In this document: piece by piece, positions 50,101 to 62,100 of the stretch
Layout: each line of letters starts with the position of its first letter
Position numbering within the stretch: position 1 is the stretch's first letter
NCBI RefSeq assembly: GCF_000283155.1
Contig: NW_004454195.1
Coordinates: forward strand, 1,594,314-1,658,313
Direction: 5' to 3'
DNA from: Ceratotherium simum simum
Taxonomy: Eukaryota > Chordata > Mammalia > Perissodactyla > Rhinocerotidae
DNA length: 64,000 nucleotides
The notes under the pieces: generated by a model
The model's database searches: none
Told to the model about the DNA's origin: nothing
The model's input: the letters and a program-made list of their open reading frames with translations, nothing else
Translations under genes and position numbers: made by a program

Positions 50101-53100
50101 ACTCCTCAGAGAGATAAGTTTTACTTTTTGCCTCTCTTTGCTTTTTTTTTTTGAGGCTGTCAGTGGAATTGTTTAAAATGACTCTTGGTTGGTTTTGTTG
50201 GTTGTATTTTGGTTTAGAGCTTTCATTGGACTCCAGAGCATGTGCCTCTCTCATTCCCTGAGCATCACCTGTCAGGCACTCATCTCCTAGTGCCTTGTAA
50301 AACCACAAGATTTTAGATGCTATGAAGCCATTCACTGGCCAACCCTTATACTTCTTTCTGTGCTCCATCCTGACTTGACAGTCTCTGCACAAGTAGACTA
50401 CAAATGCTTGTCGAAAATTTCAGTGAATGAATGAGTAAGCCACAATGCCCTGGTTTTGGTCATTTAAATGCACTTCCAAATTCTCTAGTGTACAGTCTAA
50501 TCTAGCTTTATCCCTGGGAGTAGAACACTTTGTGATTAAAATGGCTACCCTGGATGCTGAGTATCACTAACCCTCCCACCCACAATAATTTTATTGTAAG
50601 AAATTTCCTTTCTATCTTAAAAGAGACAAGATAAAGAACCATGACCAGAAGTGTGCTTTCCTGGTCTCTGACTGTCTCTGGGGCCTAAGCATATGACACA
50701 GGGAGGTCTTCGCCCCTCCTGGGGTCACCTGATACCAAAGTCTTTGATGAAATGAATGAATTATTAAAGCAGCACTTCTCACTATCCCCTGAGTCTTTGT
50801 TCAGAGATCAGATTTCATGAATGAAGTCATCGGGCTGATGAGGGTCTGTTGGACAAGTCCCAGTGCTGAGCATCTGTCTCAGCCCCGGGGATGGGAGGGA
50901 CCTCTTGGATGACTTACAGCAGGATCGCTTCTCATGTACACTCCAGCATCGCCTCTTGTCTGAACCAATTTTATTTCTTTTCATGGTATAAAACAGAGCT
51001 TCCTTACCTAAGTTCCCCTTTCAGAATAATGCTTTTAAAATGTATTTTTAAAAATAAGGGGCCGGCCCCGTGGCTTAGCGGTTAAGTGCGTGCACTCTGC
51101 TACTGGTGGCCCGGGTTCGGATCCTGGGCGCGCACTGACGCACCGCTTCTCGGGCCATGCTGAGGCCGCATCCCACATACAGCAACTAGAAGGATGTGCA
51201 ACTATGACATACAACTATCTACTGGGGCTTTGGGAAAAATAAAAAGGAGGAGGATTGGCAATAGATATTAGCTCAGAGCCGGTCTTCCTCAGCAAAAAGA
51301 GGAGAATTAGCATGGATGTTAGCTCAGGGCTGATCTTCCTCACAAAAAAAATTAAAAACTAAAAATAAAATAAATAAATAAATAAAGAATTCAAAGGAAA
51401 CAAATTATATTGAAATACAGTATTTCAATATTGTCAGAACAGTTAACAAAATATTTTAAAAATCAAATGTGTGATATAGTGCTATGCTGCTGTTTTATCA
51501 ACACATCAAATTATTAGCAATAGCTCTAATAACTACTGAAATTTCAAAGTAGTGAAAAATATAAATGATTTTTCAAAGTATCTGCAACAAATGATGTGAC
51601 ACGGACATGTACGTGATTTCTATCAGTGTCAAGGTCACAGGTGGTAATAATGCTGCTGTGGCTTGTTTTCTACATTCATGATATATGTTATCATGTTAAA
51701 TTTCAGTTATAGGTTAGTGGAAATAACAATGTGACTTTCTTTTTTCCCCATCCAAATTTATGGACCCGCAGGTTGAGAATCTCTGTCTTAGAAGCAGCCC
51801 TAATTTATGGGACCTCATTTCTACATGTCTCTGAAATCAAAAGAGCAGTTGCCAATTATAGAGGCTATTCACAGGGCACGAGCAGATAACTGACTGGCAG
51901 CCTAAAGGAGCTGCCTGTCCTAGAACATTTGCAGGTCATTTCAGAAATACCCACCTTGGTCAAGTGCCAAGACATGACATCAGACTTTGCTCACAAACTC
52001 AAAGATGTGGAGCACAAGTTCAGCAAGAGGAAGGGTGCCTTAGAGAAGAAAGGAGTCCAGGACTTCTGTAGCTTCATTCCTCATTTGCATCAGGTGGTTT
52101 TGTGTCTTCACATAACCACAAAAGCCGGGATTTTATCACCAAGCCTTTAGGGTGCAGCAGTATTCATCAATGGCTACATGGGCGAGAAGGAAGAAAATTC
52201 TGACCATGGGTTCCTCAACCATTAAACTAGCTGCCCCCAAGTTTTTCGAAGACACTAGTAGCAATCCTGACATGCATGATAACATCATTGATATTTCTGG
52301 AAACTGTAATGCGTTCCTTCACAGAAACGCCCAATGCTCTGAGGAAGAAAATTGATTTATAATACTGAGACTTTGTTTTCAAAGCTTTCAAGCTGCACAG
52401 AGATCAAACTTCAGGAAGATTCCCCCAGCTTTGCTAAGCTATTTGAAGTACTAAGAGCTTACAAGGGGAGAGGCAATGCCATTCTCTTTGCATCCCATCT
52501 GGGCACCAGTTCAGGAAAGGGATTTTTTAGAGCAGAACAAAGGAACAAGTAAGATCAGAACCTCTAGCCTTACAAATCAACCTCGAAGTCCTCAGCAAAC
52601 AAAATTCAAATGGAAGCAATCCGTGGCAGTGCTCTCTGAGCTGGCCAGGCATTAGTAGGAGTGGCTACCCCAAGCCCCCAGCCTTGATGAGGCTGACTAT
52701 GGAGGGAGAAGCCTGCAGATGCTGCCCTGGGGGCTGGGATGGGGACTGCTGCTTAGTGTGGCAAGAGGTGGCATCAAAAGCTTAAAGTGGCCACCCTGCA
52801 GAAGGGCCCCACTGAGGACAGCCGCTGGCCACAGCACTTTTCCTTTTGATTTCTAACTCTGATTGCTCTGTTTGGTCCTCAGATACTGAGAAGGTAGGGT
52901 GGGGTAGTTACGTATCTAAATACAGGCACAGATGGTGTCACTCCAACTGCCTTGACTGTTCCCTCAGCGTTAAGAGTGGGGAGAGAACAGCAACTAGAAG
53001 GATGTGCAGCTGTGACATACAACTATCTGCTGGGGCTTTGGGGGAAAATAAATAAATAAATAAAATTATTTAAAAAAAAAAAAGAGTGAGGAGAGGACTC

Positions 53101-56100
53101 TTGTCAGACCCAGGAATCATTTTTGGGGTGCCGTGGTATTGTAGCAGGAGATCTGCCTCACTCACTGTGAGTAGAATTGAACTCCTGGACTCTTTTTGCC
53201 TCAAATTTTTTTTTAGAAGAATTTCAAACAGAAAAGTCAAGACTAGTATAATGAACATCATATACCTTTACCTAGATTTACCTATTGGCAACATTTTGCC
53301 ATATTTACTTTCCTTCTCTCGCACACGCTCAATTTTTTCTTTTTCTTTTGTTGCTGAGTCATTTGACAGTAAGTGGTAGACATCATGACATTTCACCCTA
53401 TAAATATTTTAGCACGGATCCCTTCATGGTCCCCTGTGTAACGCATGTATCCCTTGCATAACCACATACCATTATCACAGCTAAGAAAATTAACAGTCAT
53501 CCTGTAGAATTATCTAATATCCTGTGCATTTTCATATTTCCCCTATTTGGCCTGAAAATATCTTTTATAACTTTTTTAGTTTATTTACTTTCAAATCAGG
53601 AAGTAATCAAAGTTAACACACACATTTGGTTATGTCTCTTTAATTTCTTTTATCTAGAATTTTTTTCCGTGATACTGCCTTTTTGTAGAATCCAGGCTGG
53701 TTGTTATAGAATATCCCACATTCTGGATTCATCTGAGTGTTCATGACATAATTTAACTTGTTCACCTATGCTCTAAATTTCCTGTGCACTGGAACGCTTG
53801 CTTAGACTTAGATTAAACATCTTGTCAAGAGTGCTTCATAGGCAGTGCTCTGTAGCTCACTGCAAACAGGTAAATGCCTCTTATTGTTCAAGCAGTGGTT
53901 GTCCGCAGCTATTAGAACATCATGTGCTTTGAGCTGTGCTGTAAAGGAAGCCTTGCTCTAATGCCAGTCTCCTGGACTCTTCACAGAATATGTGCACCAT
54001 TGAAGCGGAGCTGGAGAATCTGCTGGGGGAATTCTCCATCAAGATGAAAGGTATTCTTTTCCCTTTTCAGAGACAGTAAGGAGCCATCTCCACAGAGCTC
54101 CTTGAAGTTTGGGAGCACACACTATTTTTATTTTCCTTTCAAAGGCACTATGTCGCCCACTCTCAAACCTCCCCATTTTTGTTAATTTATTGATGCTCTT
54201 CTCATCCTGAGACTTGCCTATACACATATATTTATTATGACAGAATCTCAAACATCACAAAATTGGAGAGAATATTACAATGAACCCCCATAAACCCATC
54301 ACCTAGATTTAATAATAGCAGGATTTTACCATATTTGCCTCATCTGATTTCTTTCTTTTTCCCTTAATGAAATAGAAGTCCTTTGATGAATAAAACCTAG
54401 ACATGTGAGTCTACCCCTGTATACTTCAGTGTGCATCTCTTAAAGAATAAGGACATCTTACATAACCACAATGCCAAGTATTACCACATCTAATAAAATG
54501 AATAAGCCTTTGTTATTAATCCATTCCATTATCAGATTTCCCAAGTTGTCTCAGAAATGCTTTGTACAGTTGGTTTGTTCAAATCAGGATCCAAACAAGG
54601 TCCATGCATTGTAATTGGTCATTAGCTATCTCTTTTAGGTTACTTTTCATCTAAAACAGACCCTTCCCTGTTTTTTTCCTACTATTGACTTCTCATAGAA
54701 ACCCTTGTTATCTAGAATGTTCCATATTCTAGACTTGTATGGTGGCTTCTTCCTGGTGTTATTTACATTGTTCCTTTACCCTCCATGTTTCCTGCAAACT
54801 ACCTACTAAATTTTTTTTTAGTGTTAAACCCGCAGAGGACTGTGCATTTTCCTCTTTTTGCCCAGTGCCTTTCCACTGTTTACTCGAGAAAGTTCCAGTC
54901 TAGAAACGTTATTGATTTATACCACAGCATTCTTCAGAACAAAAAGAGGCTAGTTTTAGAAAATGGAGCATCCCCCAGGTGTTGTCAGATTTACAGCTCA
55001 GCAGCCAGGCAGGGCTGTCGACTAAGCAGCCATCACAGCAAGTCCATTTTTCTTCTGAGTTTTGGCCTCTTGGACTGCAGCAAAGAGGGCTGGTGCTTAT
55101 GCATTTCTTTTTCTAAGGTTTCTTAGCAGCTGGATCCCTGGGTTGCTAATGGGGGTTTAATCACCCTCTTGTCTCCTTTTTGCAATTAAGGGAGTAAAGA
55201 AGGGGGACTTTTTTTTTTCCAAAGTGCTCAACAGGAGAGATTTATTTTTGAATGAATCATCTAACTCAGGAGGGAAATTCTTCTGTCAAGTACAATGTAG
55301 GACATGTGAGAGCACCTCTGAATGAGAACACCTGGAATCAAAATTACCTTGACCTTCAGCTTCCCAAATGGCTGCTTTCTCCAGCAGATCTGACAGCAAA
55401 TCAGTTTGTTATTCAGGGTTAAATCTCAACACTTATTTTACTACTGAGGTTGGGCATCTGTGCTTTTTCTGTTTTTTTAGGTCCATTCTCTTCATTTTGG
55501 GTCCTCACCAGAGTCAGTGGTTCCAAAACCACTCAGGCCCTGAGCCCATCCCAGCAAGTCAGGGAATATTATTTTTCACCTCTCAGGATGATTCTGTCAG
55601 CAGCCTGATTCTGGAAAACAACTGCCCTGAACCAGTGTTTAGCAGAAAACACTTCCCTCTCCTTCCCCAATGCTCAGGCACCATCTACCAGACCACCACG
55701 GTTGTAGAGTCTCGCAGCCAAGAGAATTTCAGATCACGCACATCTTCTCACTGTTAGTACAAGGAGTATTAAGTGACTTGTCCCAGAAGTCACACAGTAA
55801 GGTGGGGTCAAACTTTACACTGAATTCCAGGGCTCTTGGCTCCTAGAGTATTCCCACCCCCAGCCCTGTATTAGGAGGAAAGTTCTACCAGAACTGAGCA
55901 GATACTGTAGACTGTTGCTCAAAGAATGGTCTCTTCTATGGGATGGTCTTCCCCAACCTAACACACAGGCACCCTGGGAGCGGGGTGGGAGGAAAGGGTC
56001 ACCCTACCCACCAGATCTGGAGCTTCGGGCCTTCAGGTAAGAACATGGTGCTGGGGGCCCTGGCCACACAGCTAAATAATAGCACCAGGTTATAATGGGT

Positions 56101-59100
56101 GTTCAAGACGGACTGACAGAACTTTCTGTTGCTTCTGCTCTTCTATCTCTACCTCTCAGGGTTGTTGTCTCTCTCCTGCCTGATCAGCTTCCTTAGCTTC
56201 TATCTGGACTCAGGGTTTCTCCCAGAGGGTCTCTCAGGCCTGAAACTGATTCTCCTTTTTCGTTATAGGTTTATCTCACTTCCACTTTCCTAAGCTAACA
56301 CGAAAACTCAGAAACTACATCTATGAAGCCTTTCAAGAGTAATGCTCCCATGGAAATCTTTCTCTCCCTTGATAAAGGGAAGCCCTCTCATGCTGCCAAG
56401 AAATCTTATATCTTTGCAATTAGCTACTTTCTTATCTGTTGTTCGTTCTGCTAGAAATAACCACCCCAAGATACATATTGACATAAATTAAGAATATTTC
56501 ATAATATTCTCAGACCTGGTAACCCAACTTCCTCCTGCCACACCCTTCCACACTTCCCTTTTTGCCCCACCCCAACACGTAGACAACAACTATTTTTGGT
56601 GGGGGGAGGGGGGAGGCGCAGAGGCAATGATGATGATGATAAGGACAATTGATGAAGCACTTATCCGGCTCCTGCTGTTGGCCAAGCACAGGCTGCATCC
56701 TGATGAATGGGCTCTGGCCTTGAGTTCCACACAATCGACTGGGGAAAATGGAAGAATGAGCCAGTGCGTTCTAATTCAATGGAATAAATGAGCTCCCAGA
56801 CCAGTAGTGTGACCAGATTGCTTCAGGAGCCTGAGGGGTGGGCGGAGAAGCTGCCACTCACCTGTGGAGGTGGGGGGCAGGGTGGAGGGAAGGCTCCCCA
56901 ATGTAACCTTTGAATTAGAATGAGAAAGACTGTTCTGGGCAGATGAATGGCACTGGAATAGCATTCACCAAAGAGGGAAAAGCATGTTCAAAATGCCAGG
57001 TAGTCTGGTGAGGCTGAAGTGCTGGTTGGGAGAAGAGTGTGGAGAATTAGTTGGGGCCAGATTTTGAAGAGACTCGAATGCCAGACTAGAGAGGGCACCC
57101 TAGACCCATGAACTGACAGCCGGGATGGAGATTAAAAGATGTGATCTCTTAGGCAAAACTAGTTCTTCTTCCAATTATGACTCAATTCAAATTAAGTTCC
57201 AGGCAGTGTGCATATCCAAAAGTCTGTGCTGGCCCCTACAGCTTTCAGGGTAGTCAGGCCTCTGGAGAGGGAAGAACTTCCAGTGAGATCTAAACCTGCA
57301 TGATTTACACCTGTCAATAAATCAGTCAGGCCTGGAACGGGAGCTCCTGGCTGGTCAGCTGCTAGGCTGTTCAGGCTGTTTTCCTTGGAGTAGAGAGTAT
57401 GACTCTTGGAAAGGAAGATCATCATAGAACTAGAAGAAATGGGGAGCGTTCTTCTGACAGAATGGTCCCCGAGCAAAGGAAGAAAAGAGTGGACGGCTGC
57501 ATACTGTAGCATCTGGGCCTTCCAGACAAGCCGTGGAAGAACTGTTTTATCAGTAGTATGTGTTTACCGTTAAAACATCCGAAAGGTACAGGGAGATGCA
57601 CCACGGAAATCAAAGTCCCCTGACCCCCACCACCTCCCCACACCCATCCCCAGGTTGGTTTTTTGAGTGGCCATAATGACAGCTTTGTAGACAGCGCAAC
57701 AGTAATCACAAAACTGCTGAAGAAACATTAAGGTTTCCCCAACTGTGAAAATCCCAGCAGGCGTCAGACCAGCGTCTGAAAGAAACCCAGCCAGGTTTAA
57801 AAGACATGAGGCTGGAACTCGAATTGCCCCACCGTTAGTTTCAGTTCTGCAACCAGTACCGTGAGTGGCTTACCCAAGCAGATAGAAGTTGAGGAAGCAC
57901 AGCGCCGGACTTGTTTTTGCCCGCCTGTTGCCATTTGCTACCTTATTTTTATAATCAGGGTATCCGTGTGATACCACTTATAAGCAACCAAAAAAAAAAA
58001 AAAAAGGAAATTTTGCTTTAATAACATGGGCTGAGAAGCTCAAAAGCATCGCTACCAAGTGTCTTTCTCCCATTCGGATATGTTATTTAGATGCAAAATT
58101 TCTGGTAATTTTGAAAGGAAAAAAAAAAGCTTCAAAGGTTTTTTCCCTTTACTCCCCTTTATCCAGCACCAATTCCAGAAAAGTTTGTATTTTGCCAGGC
58201 TTCCGTTGTAATTGTACAGGTAAACAAGCGATGGATGAATCCTGAACTAATTTGCAGAGGTTTTTAAAGAGCACTTTCAATTTTATTAGAATTGGCATGT
58301 CCAGCCAATTGTGATTTATAAAAACCAGTCAATTGTGCTTTCTTTCAGAAGTTTAAAAAAAAAAAAAGACTAAATCCTCCAGAAAATTATTAGTGAAAAT
58401 TGGCTTCTTTAATTCGGCTCTTATTTCAGTAAATCGTTTTAAGTGGCTTGTTATGTTCTAATTGTTGGTGAAAACTGGTCCTAAATGGACTGGCTCCGTG
58501 GGTGGGGAGGGGTGACGAGCTGGTGAGTTGCTGCCATCTACTGACAGACATTGGTAACAGCAGTGCTTTTTAAGCTTGCCTGGACCTTCTCCATCATCTT
58601 GACCCTGGCAATTGACATCAGACAGGTGGAGAGCAGACTCATTCGCTCAGTAGTTTCACAACTTAACAGGGCTATTCATAGAAGGGAAAACACATTGTAT
58701 GATACTATCCCCATCATCTTTATGTGGGTTAAATTGTGTTTCAACTAATATAAAAACAAAGAGCTCAAAGGTCATAAAGGGTTTTTGAGGAGGCTGAGTA
58801 ACCAAGGAGTCAGTTTGTCATGTGGAGGTCTGTGCGAGTGAGGGAATCTAAGAACCACAGGGCTGTTTCTGTACCAGCTAATCAAAATTATTTCCTCTTA
58901 GGCCACCTCTGTGAAAAGAGAAAGATTGTTTTTCTCTTCTCAAATCTCTGTTTTAACTTTTTTAAAGTGTTACCTTCTCATTTTTTTAAATATTGGGAAA
59001 CATACCAAAAAATTTACAATCATACATAATCGTTCCACCCAGTGCTAAACTTCGTTGAAATTGTCGTGAATATCCAACCAGCCTTTTCTCTGTGTGTATG

Positions 59101-62100
59101 CTGCCTATCAGCATGTGTTCTTTTTTATATCTTTTTTCTTACAAAATAAGTACATGATATTTGAAAAAAAATCAAATAAAAATTACTGCTTAATGTCAAA
59201 CATTTCACTTTCTCCATAATCCCACCCTACCAGAGATATTTTTAACAGTTTGGTATGTTTTTCCAGATCTTTTTTCCTCTGGATACATTTTTATTTAGTG
59301 GGGATCACACTCTTCATAAGGTTTTGTATCCTGCCTTTTTTTTTTTCCCCTTAATATTACATTATAAATATTGTCTTTTATTAAAAGTTCACTCTAAACA
59401 TTTGTACTGAATTCTTAACTGGAAATTTTTATCATAAAATTGTATTGGTTATTTTCACCAGAAAATGAAAATGTGCTAAAGATTTTGCCCATTTTTATTA
59501 AATTTGTTTCATTCCTTCATTAAAAATTTGTCTTCCAGTCCCTATCAGGGTAAAGGACTTTGCTTTGTGATTGACATGGAAACAGGTATTAAAGCCGGAA
59601 ACAACTGATTCAAGTACAGCAAGGATTACTGACAAACCTCTATTGACCAGCTTAGTCCCCTGTATTCACTGTGCGCGTATGATTTGCATGCTTTCTTCCC
59701 CACAGCTTTATTCATGCTTGACACACAGTAGGCCTTCAGGAAATATTGTTGAATGGATACATCCCACTCACTCGGCCTGGAAGTATCTTCTCCCCCATGC
59801 CCTCATTTTACTGAGATGAAATTCTGTTATTCAAATGCTACCTCCCCCCATGAAATTATCCTACATTAAATGAGATAGAGATTCTTCATTTTAATTGTAT
59901 AAGTAATATTCTTATAAAATGTCAAAGTACAGAAAAAATCAAAGATCTCTTACTGTCTCTCCATTGCTGTTCTCCTCCTTCGTGTGTGTCAATTTGCTGT
60001 ATCTTTCCACGTAGATTACATCTTGTAAATGAACCATATATGGCACGTGCTCAATAAATAGTATCATCGCACTCCTGGATATATAATCATTACCACTTAT
60101 TAAGCACCCACTATATGCCAGATGCCATCTATTGTCCTTACAAACAATTCTATGAGGTGGACATTGTTATCCCTGTTTTAAAGGTGAAGAAACTGGAGTT
60201 AAGTAAATTATTTAGAGTAAGTAGGCTAGCTGGTATATAAGACAGAAATCAACCTCAGGTTTAATTCCATCTTACTACCTACAGGTCCTTGTCTGTTTCA
60301 TTCCTGTGGGCTTTAACGATATTTTGTTCTGTATTATGGGTATCTGTAAAGTCTTTCTTAATCTCCAGATTGTTACCCCAAATTATAGATCCTCACACAC
60401 AGTGAGCTCTCAGTAAATATCTATAGAAAGAAAGAGAAAGACCGATCAGATCAGGGTTCGGGATGTCCCAAGACAGTGGCCACCTAGTCTGACAAGATTT
60501 GGTTTTGCTGCTATGCCAGATATCATATTGGATCTCAGAATGAGCAGATCCAGTTAGAAATGACCTGCTGGATGGCACAGTAGCAGAGAAGCCCAATCTT
60601 CATTTTGGGGGTCCAGGTTGCTGTCATTTGCTTGGTTGGTTTGATGTTGTTTTCTTAGTCACTAGTTTTGTGTAGATGATAATACATCTTCAGTGATTTC
60701 ATAACACAGTAGGTAGTGGTATCATTACCCTGGATAAAAAGGATAAGACAAACAGGAGTAGTGAACTGAGGAGAGGCAAGGGAAGTAAGGCCGTGGACTC
60801 TTAGCCAAGTGGGAGACACTCATCAGAAATCACGGGGGCCGGCCCCGTGGCTTAGCGGTTAAGTGCGCACGCTCCACTACTGGCGGCCCGGGTTTGGATC
60901 CCGGGCGCGCACCGACACACTGCTTGTCCACCATGCTGGGGCGGCGTCCCAGCATACAGCAACTAGAAGGATGTGCAACTATGACATACAACTATCTACT
61001 GGGGCTTTGGGGAGAAAAAGGGGAAAAAAAAAAAAAAGGACGAGGATTGGCAATAGATGTTAGCTCAAGGCCAGTCTTCCTCAGCAAAACGAGGAGGATT
61101 GGCATGGATGTTAGCTCAGGGCTGATCTTCCTCACAAAAAAATAAAATAAAAAATAAAAAAAGAAATCACAAATCTTGGAACAAAAAGAAAAACAAGGGA
61201 GCAGTTTATTTTCACGGGAATATGTTGGGTAAATAAATGAATATATCTTCCTCGTCCTAATTCCCTGATCCTGGAATCTGCTTGGACCTTCAATCGGCCA
61301 AAGGTACACTGAGCTCTAACACCCCCAAACAGCCTTCTCTGCCCCAGAAAGCACCTCTTTGTCCCCCTACCCAAGGAATGTCCTCTCTAACAGCCATAGA
61401 TGGAATTCCCAACAATAGCTGTTCCCACAGATGGTCCCCAAAATTACTGCATGAGTTTTCACAAAGGTCTGACACTTTAGTTGAGTTTTATCAGTGTACC
61501 AGTATGGGTTTGTAAAGGGGGGGCATATATTCTGACCTCAACTCAATTGCTTGCTTACAGGTCTGGCTGGCTTCGCTCGCCTCTGTCCTGGAGATCAATA
61601 TGAAGTAAGTATTTTGTTGGTGTGGGTGTCGGCATTGAGGATTTGATGGGGGGGTATCAGTTGTCAATATTTTGCTTCTTAAATTGTCTTTTGTGTTTTT
61701 TTTTTTACATTTTTTTATTTTAAAAAAAATTTAAGCCAATAAGAAAGTTTAGAGAATGAAGAAGGAGGTACAAGACCTCCCTATACCCTTCATCTAGACT
61801 TACGAATTTTTAACATTATGACACATTTGCTTTATTGTTGTTATTATTACTGTTATTGTTGTTGTTGTTATTTTGCTGAACCATTTTATACTAATATGCA
61901 AACATCATGACACTTCACCCCTAAATTCTTCTCCCAAGAATGGAAGGACGTTCTCTCATATAAGCATTGTACAATTCTCAACACGGTAAATTTAACAGTG
62001 GCACTTTAGCTAATGGCATTTGATATACAGTCTATATTCATATTTTGCCAAGTGTCCCAATATTATACTTTATAGCAGTTTTTTTTCCTGATCCAAAATC

